NCBI GenBank assembly: GCA_022818135.1
Contig: JAFMSR010000018.1
Span: 17,970,595 to 18,034,594, forward strand
From: Saxidomus purpurata
Lineage: Eukaryota > Mollusca > Bivalvia > Venerida > Veneridae
Reading direction: 5' to 3'
DNA: 64,000 bases
The notes under the pieces are model-generated. The model was not told where the DNA came from. It did not search any database and saw only the letters and a list, made by a program, of their open reading frames with translations. The stretch's first letter is position 1, and every line of letters starts with the position of its first letter. This document shows positions 25,790 through 43,133 of this stretch, one piece after another. The position numbers and the translations under genes are program-made.

Positions 25790-26066
25790 TTTTATCGTTG
25801 GTACCGGTTTCCCACATGACCAACGTCCCCAGAAGAGGTAAGGTATTTTAGGTTTCGAAGGATATTGTACGAAACAGAAAGCGTCCCAATTCCAGAGACA
25901 TCCCTGGTTCTTTAACATGCCAGGTGTATAGCACCCATACATGGGGCCTCGGTTTAAGTCTCATCCGAAAGACTGTTAATAATTTTAGTTGGTCGGCCTC
26001 GGGAATCGAACCCACTATCTCGAGATTACAAGTCTCGTGCTCTACCGATTGATCTAAGCGGGCTGA
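25790..26066 (-). repeat. SINE family A closing the array
   Basis: Same element as at the other junctions, with the tRNA-like head at the right end (gggctgactg). Beyond 26069 the sequence no longer resembles the unit body and leads into the 5' region of the TM6SF gene. The last bases of the head differ slightly (gatctaagcggg rather than gagttaactggg). Confidence 0.85.
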
Positions 26067-26270
26067 CTGTGTATTAAAGAATTAAACAGGTCACAGAAAT
26101 ATCTAGCGTGGAACCAGGGGTCGGCTGCTAACCCAACGTCTAACCTGGTACCTTTAAATGAATTTATTCTGCCGGAAAATCTAATCAAGCAGAGTATGAA
26201 AACAGGTGCTCGATTCAGTATCCAAAGACGCTTGCATGTTTTGACAGGGTTGCAAAAGCTGAGAGTCAAA

Positions 26271-32252
<5,982 letters not shown>

Positions 32253-33740
32253 AAATTATACATTTTCCTAAGATGTCTTCATCCTCAAATTATTTCACGT
32301 CTATTTCATTACAAATTGTACGAAGCCTTCAGTTTGTAAATTTCCCGACATGCAGGGTACTATCATACAAGTAATGTCAGAGAAACTATTTAGGTCATTT
32401 TAATACCATATATGAAAATATTGTGCCATATGATGCAGTTACTTTGATATCATGGCTAAGATTTGCACAATCATGACAAAAAAATGTCACATTAAAGAAA
32501 ATCAAAATGATAGTTTGTAATAGTTTTATTTTTTCAAGCATTTTGCTCCTGATATTCACGCAACTTGTACATGATTAATGTTACGTTCTGCGTTTTTTAT
32601 TTAATTTTTAGGGGAGTGGGGGGATTTTTTCCATTTTGACTTTATGGAGGTACTTACAATGCAGCAAGTTTTTATAACCATTTTGAAATATTGTTAATGA
32701 TACATTATTTGTACTTTAATGTAAATATATACTCTACTTTGTACTAATTTTTTTTATTCTTGATTGTGAAACAAGTTCTTACAAGTAATATAAATGACTC
32801 TTGAGACTCACTCCAGATGAAATGAACCTCGAAGAGAAACAGGCAATGTGGAATTAATGTGTCCTGCCTGCTGTACAGCGCTGGTGTGGGGATCAAACCC
32901 AAGACCCTATCAAGGTATATTGCTCAACTTCTGTATTTGGAGGGTGTGAAAAATTTATCATTTGTATTTGTTAAGAAAGTACTAGTATTAGTGTTATACA
33001 TTGTCCTGTCCCCTTCTTCTCAGGGGGGAAAAAAGTGTGTATTTTAAGTGTTAAACATCAAGATTCTTCTTTCATTTAATTTCAGTCGTGTCCATGAGCA
33101 TCATTTATTTATATATTTTAACAGCATATATATCAAACATCATATTGTATGTAGAAACTTTTTCATACACATAATGGGCACCGGCAGCCAGACAAGCATT
33201 CAGAGATTAGAATTGTTTTTACCACATAAATTATTGTTATGTATATTAATTTTTTAACAAACTTTTAACACCCAGCAAACAGGTCACAATCTGTTAAGAC
33301 AATTATGCTGACTTTTAAATTTTGTAGTGTTTTATGGTGTGCAAGATATATATATATATATGTGTACTTCTAATTTTATTTTTGAATTAAAAAGAATATA
33401 CACCTTTGTTAACTGTTTTTGTTCTAGTATATTCCTCATATACATATATTTGATATTTTATATGGAAAGAGGAATATCAGCTTTACTGACCTATTTTGGT
33501 TTTTCATTTCGAGATGATTGCTCGACAAAAATGACAAAAACTGCTGTTTTTATTTCTGTTTCTTTTCTAACAAAAAAATATGGACAAAATGGCCTTGATC
33601 AAAATAATGGTGTAGCTCGTTATTTTATTAGTGCAGTACCTCGATTTCTTCACCATCCCTAATCATACCAGGTAAAAGAAACATGGTGGGTAAAAGAAAA
33701 GTTAAGAAAAAATCACACAAAAATAGGGACGGAGGGGAAA
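32253..33740. other. 3' flank of TM6SF; no further gene
   Basis: Probably starts with the 3' UTR, but no clear polyadenylation site could be fixed. Contains a TA-rich microsatellite at about 33345-33363 and a family-C SINE (listed separately). Short frames here have no recognised domain. Confidence 0.45.
32755..32915 (-). repeat. SINE-like repeat, family C, copy 4
   Basis: Blocks ttcttgattgtgaaacaag, gactcttgagactcactcc, gatgaaatgaacctcg, ggcaatgtggaattaatg and gcgctggtgtggggatcaaac match the other three copies in order. It lies about 500 bp downstream of the TM6SF stop codon and could be transcribed as part of its 3' UTR. Confidence 0.7.
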
Positions 33741-33749
33741 TCTCAGCAC

Positions 33750-34115
33750 TGGGTGACCAAGGCCAGTATGGCTCTACCTGCCCAACTGGCAAAAATTGTC
33801 ATAATTTTGCGTTCAATTTTCAAAGGGCCATAACTCATAACTAAGCAATTCAACTGAAACTCAAGGGGCATCAACTCTATACAGCAAAATATATTTCCAA
33901 AAAGTTTGATTGAAATTGCATTACCAGTGAGGTAGATATGGCTCCGGACAAAAACTGCCTTGACAATTTGGCATTTGCTCAGAGGCCAATAACTCATGTT
34001 TCTGAAGCACTTCAGCTGAAACTCAAGGGGCAGCAACTCAGTATTGTAATAAAAGTCCGATTGAAATTGCGTTACCAATGTTGTAGATCTGACTCGGGGC
34101 AGACCTTTGTAACGG
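33750..34115. repeat. Two-unit tandem repeat, about 159-bp period
   Basis: The sentence-like block 'caa(c/g)tgaaactcaaggggca(t/g)caactc' occurs near 33850 and again about 159 bp later near 34010. Related surroundings appear in both units: ggccataactcat / ggccaataactcat and gattgaaattgc(a/g)ttacca. Monomer type differs from the 35-40 kb arrays. Confidence 0.8.
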
Positions 34116-34719
34116 ACAACCAGCGCTATAATACATCTCTTCAGGCATTTAAAAATACTTGTCATTTCATTGGAGTCAAGATTCCTTCACGAATGTTGAA
34201 CTTGTTTGGTAATGGTGACTAAATGATGAACGACTATTCAGAGTATTGGCGAGTATTTATGGGGGACAAAGTTGACCCCGACAAGTAAATGTAAAGTAAA
34301 ACTTGAAAAGTTTTTGCCAGAAACTGCATGGCCTAAAGCTTAGATATCAGGTGCATAGCATTGTGTGTGTGGTACTTTTTAACAATTTTATTCAAAGCAT
34401 TCCCCTAGGGTCACTATTGGGTCTGCCCAAAAACCATGTTTAATACAATTCTGTCTTAAGCATCACCAAATGGTCCCCTACCAAGATTATTAAATTTTCA
34501 CCCTAGGAATCACTTGTTTTACTTTAGATTAAAACAAGAAAATGCCTAGTGGTCCTCATGAAAAAAAAAATTCTTGGTGATATGAAAATTGGTTCAAATA
34601 CTTTTGTTATGAAGTATGAATTTTGTTTGAATTTTGTAATTTATTTAAAAGATGCCTTAGACAATGAAAACTTAATTTGAACTGAATAAGTACTGCAGAA
34701 CCAGTAAAAGCCATATTAA

Positions 34720-35256
34720 AGGTCCATTACTAACAACAAATCGATTTTTTTTAAAATCTGGAATCGTAACGGGCGTCTTCTCGGAAGGAAATATATGAGA
34801 TACTGAATTGAATTTGACCATATTGTGTTGAAAATTTGAGTTTAACAAAAGAATTAATAAATTTTATCTTGCCGTTTCAAAAGCGAAAGGAGGTTTTGCC
34901 GTTTTCAAATATCTTTGTAATTTTCCAGAATTCTCCCAGAGAGAGGCTGTAAATAGGTTGTACATAAATAAGCATGCCTATTTTGAATTATAATTGAAGA
35001 ACTTTACTTCCAATGATGTGCAAAGTATATGTCTGACAGTTTACAACATTCAGTAAAGCGACAGTAGGACAAAAAGACCACCCAGGTCAGTCTAAGGAAA
35101 TACACAAACATTCACTCGTTTTTCTGCAGCAGTATTTCAAACAGGGAAACACTCCAGGGCTGTTGTAAAATTTTGGAAGCCTGTTTCAAACTGTATTTCC
35201 CTATTACAATTCCAGAGTTAAAAGAAAATTCGATAATGGAACCGAGTAATGGACCT
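34720..35256. mobile_element. TTAA-site MITE, copy 1
   Basis: A 537-bp element with inverted ends aggtccattac / gtaatggacct, flanked by TTAA on both sides (34716-34719 and 35257-35260). A second copy lies in the opposite orientation at 48022-48513. TTAA duplication points to the piggyBac or Kolobok superfamilies; no transposase is present. Confidence 0.88.
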
Positions 35257-35754
35257 TTAATTGAAAACATATAATCTCAAATGACAATTGACCTATTTGA
35301 AAAATGAATATAAAATTCCATGCATTAACATAAACAAGATGGCCCTATATTGCTCACCTTGGTACAAGTCCACTTGCCTCGTGAAAGATCACTAGATGTT
35401 GTTATATACCAAATAGGTTTTCCTATATACGTCTTTGTAAAACAAGTGACCCCCCCCCCCCCCCACAGGGCAAGGTCAGAGTCATAATTTGAACTAACTT
35501 TGAAGAGGTCTACTAGGCAATGCTACATGCCAAATATCTAAGCGCTAGGCCTTGTGGTTTCAGAGATGATTTTTAAAGTTTTTCTTATATAAGCCTATGT
35601 AAAACTAAGTGACCCCCTGTGTGGGGTCAATTTTGATCCGGGGGTCATAATTTGAACAATCTTGGTTGAGGTCCACTAACCAATGCTACATGCCAAATAT
35701 CTAAGCTCTAGGCCTTGTGGTTTCAGAGAAGATTTTTAAAGTTTTTCCTATACA

Positions 35755-37052
35755 AGAGGGCCAAGATGGCCCTATATCGCTCACCTTGGTACAAGTCCAC
35801 TTGCCTGGTGGAAGATCACTAGATAATGTTATATACCAAATAAGTTTTCCTATATACGCCTTTGTAAAACAAATGATCCCCCCCCCGGGCAAGGTCAATT
35901 TTGACCCCAGGGGCATAATTTGAACAAACTTTAAAGAGGTCTACTAGGCAATGCTACATGCCAAATATCTAAGCTCTAGGCCTTGTGGTTTCAGAGAAGA
36001 AGATTTTTAAAGTTTTTACTATGTATTCCTATGCAAAACTAAGTGACCCCCGGTGCGGGGTCAATTTTGACCCGGGGGTCATAATTTGAACAATATTGGT
36101 AGAGGTCCACTAGCCAATGCTACATGCCAAATATCTAAGCTCTAGGCCTTGCGGTTTCAGAGAAGATTTTTAAAGTTTTTACTATATAAGCCTATGTAAA
36201 ACTAAGTGACCCCCGGTGCGGGGTCAATTTTGATCCGGGGCTCATTATTTGAACAATCTTGGTATAGGTCCACTAGCCAATGCTACATGCCAAATATCTA
36301 AGCTCTAGGCCTTGTGGTTTCAGAGAAGAAGATTTTTAAAGTTTTTCCTATATATTTCTATGCAAAACTAAGTGACCCCCGGGGCGGGGTCAATTTTGAC
36401 CAGGGGCTCATAATTTGAACAATATTGGTAGAGGTCCACTAGCCAATGCTACATGCCAAATATCTAAGCTCTAGGCCTTGTGGTTTCAGAGAAGAAGATT
36501 TTTTAAGTTTTTCCTATATATTCCTATGCAAAACTAAGTGACCCCCGGTGCGGGGTCAATTTTGACCCGGGGGTCATAATTTGAACAATCTTGGTAGAGG
36601 TCTATTAGACAATGCTACATGCCAAATATCTTAGCTCTAGGCTTTGTGGTTTCAGAGAAGAAGATTTTTAAAGTTTTCCCTATATATTCCTATGCAAAAA
36701 CTAAGGGCCCACCCGCGCGGGGTCAATTTTGACCCGGGGGTCATTATTTGAACAATCTTGGTAGAGGTCCACTAGACAATGCTACATGCCAAATATCTAA
36801 GCCTTAGGCCTTGTGGTTTCAGAGAAGAAGATTTTTAAAGTTTTCCCTATTTTTTGCCATAGCAACCAGAGTTCTGCATGGAATGGAATTCTTTGAACAA
36901 TTTTGGTAGAGCTTCATGCAAGGAACATTCCTGCATAGTTTTATCAACATTGGCCTAGAGTTTCAGAGGAGATGTCATTTGAATTAAAATGTTGACGGAC
37001 GACGGACAATCATCGATCAGAAAAGCTCACCCTTGCGTAGCCAGGTGAGCTA
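35755..37052. mobile_element. Second tandem-monomer element nested in the first
   Basis: Complete element: head agggccaagatggccctat at 35754-35772, six to seven monomers, a terminal unit with gttctgcatggaatgg, the gacggacgacggac microsatellite and the tail aaaagctcacccttgcgtag...ccaggtgagcta. It splits the outer element within a 'cctata-(t)aagcctatgtaaaac' monomer sequence. Poly-C runs at 35449-35464 (outer) and 35879-35885 (inner) sit at the first monomer of each. Confidence 0.8.
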
Positions 37053-37076
37053 ATAAGCCTATGTAAAACAAGTGAC

Positions 37077-39281
37077 AGGAAATTGTCACAAAACCAGGTT
37101 TTCATTTTCCAGTCTGCTGGCCGAGCGCAAATGTGTTTTTAAAGTCAGTAGATATACATAATGTGAAAAAGAAACAAAGGTCTTCTTCTATATATTACAT
37201 GTGTAAAAAAAGCAAAGGGCCATAATTCAGGCAAAATTGATCCAAACACAAAACCCAGACAATATGCCCAAGGGCACTTGATAACAATACTTCTGTGAGA
37301 GTTTGGTTGAAATCCCTTGAGAAATGCAAGAGGAGTTGTGCACAGAAGGATTTGTTTACACCGGCCCACCACCGACATACCTCGATCTAATCACCAGGAT
37401 TTTGTTTTCAGAAAACCTAGTTAGTATTTTTTTCCATATCAAGGAAATATAGAGGATAATTGTTTGCTTCTGTGTAATATGGAATACGACGTTACAATGT
37501 CATAAATGCCTGGATGGTTTGACGTTGCATTTGTTGAAATCATTCAATGTACTGACTGGGAACCAAATGTGAAAAAACTGTGAAGTGGGCACGTGACAGT
37601 ATTCTTCTATATATAACATATGTGGAAAAAAAGCAAAGGGCCATAATTCAGGCAAAAATTATTAAAAAAAAAAAAAAAAAAAAAAAACTTGCTCTGTGGG
37701 GTTTGAACCGCTGGTCTCATGAGAAATTTTGTCATCATACTGTAACAGAATAGTCCAAAGTATACTGGACCGGTAATCTATTCTAAAAATAGACAGTAAT
37801 AACAGAGTATTCATCCTTTTATAATAACAGAGTATTCTCCCTTTTATATATACTTAAATAAGGAGACACAAAATTGCTAACGGACGGACAGACGGACGAC
37901 CAGGGCCATAACATTATATATTCAAAATTCTTTAGTTCACAATTATAGTTCTGTGAAAGTTTGGTTGAAATCCCTTGAGAAATGTAGGAGTTGCACACAG
38001 AAGAGTACTTCTCTATATACAGTTGACTCTCGTTATCTCGAATTTCAAGGGACCAGACCTTTTACTTCGAGATAAACGAAGTTCGAGGTAAGAGGAGGGG
38101 CTTTTAGTTGTTGTTTTTCTTCGACGTATATGGACGAATAGTGCACAAAATTCCGTTTTCAAGACAGACAACTATTTGTATTTATTTTATTGATGCAAAT
38201 TTTCCCTGAAACTTTGGAACAAAAATTTTAATTACATTTTTTTTTTTGCATATACCCAAACAGCCCTTAGTAATAAATATCAAGCACATCTACAAACTTG
38301 TATCGGCCCGAGCGAAAACAAAAGTACGCGTCGGGCGAAAGTGAAAGTAGCGTTTCTTGAACCGGAAGTCAGAACATTCGTATATTCTAAACAAAAGAAC
38401 AGCAACTAACTACAAAACAAAATATTTACAGACTGACAAATTTGTTCAGAAATCATCTTTTTTTATAAAACCCAATCACTATTATCATTTAACCTCTCAA
38501 ATAAATAAAGTTTTTAAAGTAATTACCGCATTTTTTAATCGTTAATTACACGTAGTCACCCGCAATTAAAGTAAATCCATGATAAACAAATAACAATCAT
38601 TACGACACGTGTGAATTGGCATGACAACGTCTCACCCTTGCTTTGACCCGCCACACCTTTGATCCGTCGGCGACTTTCGCACTTCGACTTAACGAGTTGA
38701 CAATACACTGGAATTTGATTGACGGGACCAAAAAATCCCTTCGACACATCCGGAGTCTCGATATGTCAAATTTTGTCTTAAAAGGAGTTAAAGTACATAG
38801 ATAAAGAAGGAAATTTGACGGGACTTTAGAATTTCTTCGACTTAAACGGAAATTCGAGGTAAGCGAGTTTGAGATACTGAGAGTCAACTGTATATTACAT
38901 TATGTGGAAAAAAACAAAGGCCCATAATTCTGTCAAAAATGATCAAATCACAAAACCCCGACAATATGCGCCAGGGCACTTGGTGACAATAATTCTGTGA
39001 AAGTTTGGTTGAAATCCCTTGAGAAGTGTAGAAGGAGTTGCGCACAGAAGAATTACATATGTGAAAAAAAACAAAGGGCCATAATTAGGTCAAAAATGAC
39101 CAAATCACAAAACCCCGACAATATGCGCCAGGGCACTTCATGACAATACTTCTGTGAAAGTTTGGTTGAAATCCGTTGAGAAATGTAGGAGGAGTTGCGC
39201 ACAGAAGAAATTGTTTACGCCCGCCCGCCAACATACCTCAATCTAATAACCAGGATTTTTCCTTCGGAAAATCTGGTTAAC
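37077..39281. mobile_element. Repeat element inserted in the outer array
   Basis: Flanked by a direct repeat agtgac (37071-37076 and 39282-39287), after which the interrupted monomer continues. Starts with aggaaattgtcacaaaacc and ends with cggaaaatctggttaac; the hairpin ccaggatttt...gaaaa(c/t)ctggt(t) appears at 37391-37424 and again at the right end. Inside are about 160-bp units (aaagggccataattcagg...gacaatatgc...gtttggttgaaatccc) near 37200, 37630, 38905 and 39070, plus a 27-bp A-run near 37662 next to a degenerate tRNA-like block and a pair of 24-bp direct repeats (aataacagagtattc) near 37798. It also hosts the pogo-like element. Confidence 0.65.
38020..38890. mobile_element. Pogo/Tigger-like non-autonomous DNA transposon
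   Basis: An 871-bp element with inverted ends cagttgactctcgttatctc and cagttgactctcagtatctc, flanked by TA on both sides (38018-38019 and 38891-38892). Subterminal sequence (gtccgg-type 'cttcgagataaacgaag' and 'acctcgaatttcc') is also partly inverted. TA target duplication and CAGT ends with 'tctcg(t)tatctcga' are typical of the pogo branch of Tc1/mariner. No DDE transposase is recognisable; a 95-codon minus-strand frame spans the right end and is not called. Confidence 0.85.
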
Positions 39282-40489
39282 AGTGACCCCCCATGCGGGG
39301 TCAATTTTAATCCGGGGTCATGATTTGAACAATCTTGGTAGAGGTCCATTATAATAGCCAATGCTACATGCCAAATATCTAAGCTCTAGGCCTTGTGGTT
39401 TCAGAGAAGAAGATTTTTAAAGTTTTTCCCATATAAGCCTATGTAAAACTAAGTGACCCCCGTGCGGGGTCAATTTTGATCCGGGGTTCATAATTTGAAC
39501 AATCTTGGTAGAGGTCCACTAGACAATGCTACATGCCAAATATCTAAGCTCTAGGCCTTGTGATTTCAGAGAAGAAGATTTTTAAAGTTTTTCCTATATA
39601 AGCCTATGCAAAACTAAGTGACCACCCCCACCGGTCAATTTTGACATGGGGGTCATAATTTGAACAATCTCTGTAGAGGTCCACTAGACAATGCTACAAG
39701 CCCAATATTTAAGCTCTAGGCCTTGTGGTTTCAGAGAAGAAGATTTTTAAAGGTTTTTCCTATATAAGCCTTTGCAAACTAAGTGACCACCCTCACGGGG
39801 TCAATTTTGACCCAGGGGTCATAATTTGAACAATCTTGGTAAAGGTCCACTAGACAATGCTACATGCCAAATATCTAAGCTCTATGCCCTGTGGTTTCAG
39901 GGAAGAAGATTTTTAAAGTTTTTACTATATATGCCTACGGTATGCAAAAACTAAGTGACCACCCGTGTGAAGTCAATTTTGACTCGGGTGGGGGGGGGGG
40001 GGGCCATAATTTGAACAATTTTGGTAGAGGTCCACTAGACAATGCTACATGCCAAATATCTAAGCTCTAGGCCTTGTGGTTTCAGAGAACAAGAGTTTTA
40101 AAGTTTTTCCTATTATATAAGCCTATGTAAAACTAAGTGACCACCCGCGCGGGGTCAATTTTGACCCAGGGGTCATTATTTGAACATTCTTGGTAGAGGT
40201 CCAGTAGATAATGCTACATGCCAAATATCTAAGCCCTAGGTCTTGTGGTTTCAGAGAAGATTTTTAAAGTTGTTCTTTGTTGCCATAGCAACCAGAGTTC
40301 TGCATGGAATGGAATTCTTTGAACAACTTTGATAGAGCTTCATGCACGGAACATCCCTGCAGTCATCATTGGCCCACTGGTTTCAGAGATGTCATTTGAA
40401 GGAAATGGTGGACGGACGGACGACAGACGGAATTTGATCCCAATAGCTCACTCTGGCACTTTGTGCCAGCTGAGCTTTAAATTGATTAC

Positions 40490-41335
40490 CCGACGACCAG
40501 CCTAGCATACTCTTAGGCTGCTCATCCAGTTACCAGACGACTAGAAAAAATCTTAAATATTTTTAATTGGATTTATTTATTTTGTGAAAGAATAGATCAG
40601 TATGGTAATGTATTCAGGAAGATTATTTGATGAAGGGGCTAATTTTTTCCATTGCAAATTTGAGCCAAGGCGCTAAATGACAAATGTCCATCTGTGCAAA
40701 ACTGAGGTTACGGTATTGCCTGTGTATCGTATACCTGTCAATTCAGTCCAATGGAAAACTGGCAGGAGAAACTGAAATATGAACACAAGCATTCACATAG
40801 ATAAGAATTTATTATCACTCTGAACTCGGATTACATACTGTGCATAGCTCCTGATCATCACATTTGTTTTGATGAGCTTTTGTCACCAGAATGATTCCAT
40901 AAAATACCTGAATTTTGGTAAATGTATATTTGAAGACAAAATCTTTATGCCTAGGACAACTTCTGAAAGAAGAGAGGCGTTACCCGAGTCAAAAACTTGG
41001 AGAAACTTGTTCGAAGAAGATGTAACTTGCAATTATAGCTAGCAGAATGCAAAGTGGTCCTACTAACACCTCAAAGTCGGTTAGACTGACTTTGAATTCT
41101 ATTTATGCTAAATGTATCCGAGAAGGGCTAAAATGTGCTATATTAATTAGTTCAGCGCCACATTTTGGTGAAATTTTTAAGCTCTTGTTGCTGTTGACAT
41201 TAAAATGAAATGAAGTTTAAGTTCTTGTTTAAATGCAGACAAATTTCCTTAGTAGTTTGAAGCAGCTACGACCACATAAAAATAGGTATTTTATGGAATA
41301 ATTGAGGTTTTTTAGTGACTGTTATTACATGATTC
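40490..41335. other. Intergenic DNA, nothing recognised
   Basis: No gene, SINE or tandem repeat recognised between the nested repeat block and the 41.3-kb minisatellite. Confidence 0.5.
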
Positions 41336-41339
41336 AGTG

Positions 41340-41665
41340 AAAATGACAGCACATATCTATAACATTTATCTCAAGATGGCAGATGGACTGCACATAACAT
41401 TTATATCAAGATGGTTAATAGACTTCACAAATCATGATGGCAGATGTACTGTACCGACCATTTACATTGAGATAGCAGACGGACTGCACACAACAGTTAC
41501 ATCGGGCAGATTGACTGCATATATATATGTACTGAAATGGCAGTTGGACTGCACATAACATTCATATCAAGATGGCAGATGGACTGCACATAGCATCAAG
41601 ATTACAGATAGACTGCATGTCACATTTACATAAAGACAGCAAATTGACTGCACTTAATAAAAAAT
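41340..41665. repeat. Degenerate minisatellite, roughly 35-40 bp units
   Basis: Units of the form 'atatcaagatggcagatggactgcacataacattt' recur about eight times with strong divergence (cagacggactgcacac, cagttggactgcacata, cagatagactgcatgtc, agcaaattgactgcactt). The open frame through the block is a by-product. Confidence 0.8.
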
Positions 41666-41669
41666 ACAT

Positions 41670-43133
41670 TGTATTACATGCCAGATGATAAATGACACTA
41701 TATCTGCGGTGTATGAAATGTTTATCAAAAGAGTTCCATGAGCTTACAGTTCTACCATGATTATAATGTCAACATACTCAAAAGAAGTATCTGCACTTAC
41801 AACCTGAAAAAATACGAATCATTCAAACTTGCACGCTTGAACACACATACAAAATAGTCTCAGTCTGTAAGTACTGGGTCCCTAAGTTCTACAACAGCAG
41901 TTCATTTTCTCATAAATGACCAAACATATACAAATATTTAAACAAACTATATAAATGCATGTAAAAGTTCATAAACACAATCATTTCCAATATCAAAAAG
42001 TTACTATTAATAGATGTAAGTAACTACTCAAATTGGGTAATATTCACGATATTAAATTTTTCGCAATTTTCAAAAAAATCTCACACTTCGCTAATTTAAT
42101 AATCTTGCAAAAGATTCATTTCACACAGATTTACTATTAGAGAATAATCTCTGAATTTCTTCTCAGAATTTTTTTCAAATTCTCAAGCAAGTCATTCTGC
42201 TCACAAATCGCAGAATTTTCATCATTTGAAAATTATCCAATTTACAACTGTAGTACTAAAACAAAGTCTTGCGTTCAGGTACAACCCTAGAGGGGTTGGT
42301 AACAAGCATACCAGTATACAAATTGGAAGATCGCTAAAAGAATGATCATCCTTTACAGGCAGTAGTCCACAGTTACAGTTTCTAATGCTATTATCGACTA
42401 TCTTACAGGTACTTCAAATTTATATACAATGGAAGATTTTTGCATTCTTATCAAAATACAATAGATGATGTGCTCTTTCCTTTGATCAGTAACTACGTCA
42501 AACACTTGCACTTTGATGGACAAAAAAAAATTGATCACTTCTTATGGAACATGCTTCAAACAAAACAATCTGTTTTTCTGCAAGGCCAATACGAATGGAA
42601 AAATTTGTTTTATTCTTAAATGACACGACTTCTGAACTGAAAATTATGGTGGTCGAGAATGGTCTGGACAACTATTAAAATTTTTTGGTTTTGCTAATTT
42701 ATATAAATTCCTTAGGGCATTCAGCAAAGTAAAAAAATTGTGAAATTTTATCTTTAAGTCCAGGAGGAAAGCTTGAAGAAGCATACAATTCATGTACAAT
42801 GTATCAACAAATCAGCACTACACGATTAAATACTGAACAAAACTGTGACTATTACTGAACAAAAACTAAATACAAAAATAACAAATGCTGTAATTTTATT
42901 ATAAGTCTTGCTGTCTTCGAGTACTTTGTTGTTTTTAAACTATTTTTAATTTTTCAAAATCGTGTTTACATTTCATTTTAAGTTAAACTTCTGTGATAGT
43001 AAAATTTTAAAGAAGAAGAAAAAAAGACCGAGTGAATTATTTGCACTCTGTAATAGTGTACTTTTTGTGTAATGAGAAATTAGAACAAATGAAAAAATAA
43101 CATGAAAAAAAATTGAGGATATGTTCAGTTTAT
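41670..43133. other. AT-rich DNA, includes PPIB 3' UTR
   Basis: Immediately downstream of the PPIB stop codon on the minus strand there is an AATAAA overlapping the stop (plus-strand tttatt at 43129-43134), and another at about 42895. The latter would give a more usual 3' UTR of some 240 bases. No other gene was recognised. Confidence 0.5.

Larger units (their letters stand above)
18990..26066. repeat. Tandem array of a 2.13-kb unit, SINE at each junction
   Basis: Three full units follow one another: about 18990-21109, 21110-23242 and 23243-25789. A fourth SINE copy (25790-26066) closes the array. Matched positions are offset by 2126-2133 bp between units; unit 3 is longer by about 414 bp only because its TATG tract expanded. 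Units 2 and 3 are almost identical; unit 1 differs most in its SINE. The body of each unit contains a family-B SINE, a copy of a short unassigned frame (MSQELDFNFTQLKITG…, minus) and a TATG microsatellite. No unit encodes a recognisable protein; the repeated 61-92 codon frames are copied along with the DNA. The array ends about 200 bp before the coding start of the TM6SF gene. Confidence 0.93.
35336..40480. mobile_element. Outer tandem-monomer element of bivalve pearl/Helentron type
   Basis: Head aagatggccctatattgctc at 35336; tail with a (ggac)n/(gacgg) microsatellite and caatagctcactctgg...ccagctgagctt at about 40405-40478. Between them are units of about 180-190 bp (ctaagtgacccc...ggggtcaatttt...gaacaatcttggtagaggtcc...atgccaaatatctaagctc...tttcagagaagaag). 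It is interrupted twice, by another copy of its own kind (35755-37052) and by an unrelated repeat (37077-39281). The monomer array resumes on the far side of each insertion at the point where it stopped. The architecture of head, monomers, ACGG-type microsatellite and tail fits published bivalve 'pearl' elements and Helentron-like relatives; family assignment is from architecture only. Confidence 0.8.

Noticed and set aside
25182..25841. Long open frames of 146-204 codons on both strands
   Set aside because: They are translations of the TATG microsatellite (Tyr-Ile-His-Thr / Met-Tyr-Val-Cys repeats), which lacks stops in several frames.
38600..38887. 95-codon minus-strand frame as a transposase remnant
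   Set aside because: It overlaps the right inverted end of the pogo-like element and has no HTH or DDE signature.
35440..40010. CRISPR-like regular repeats
   Set aside because: Units are 145-190 bp, contiguous and without unique spacers, in a eukaryotic genome; they are satellite monomers of a mobile element.
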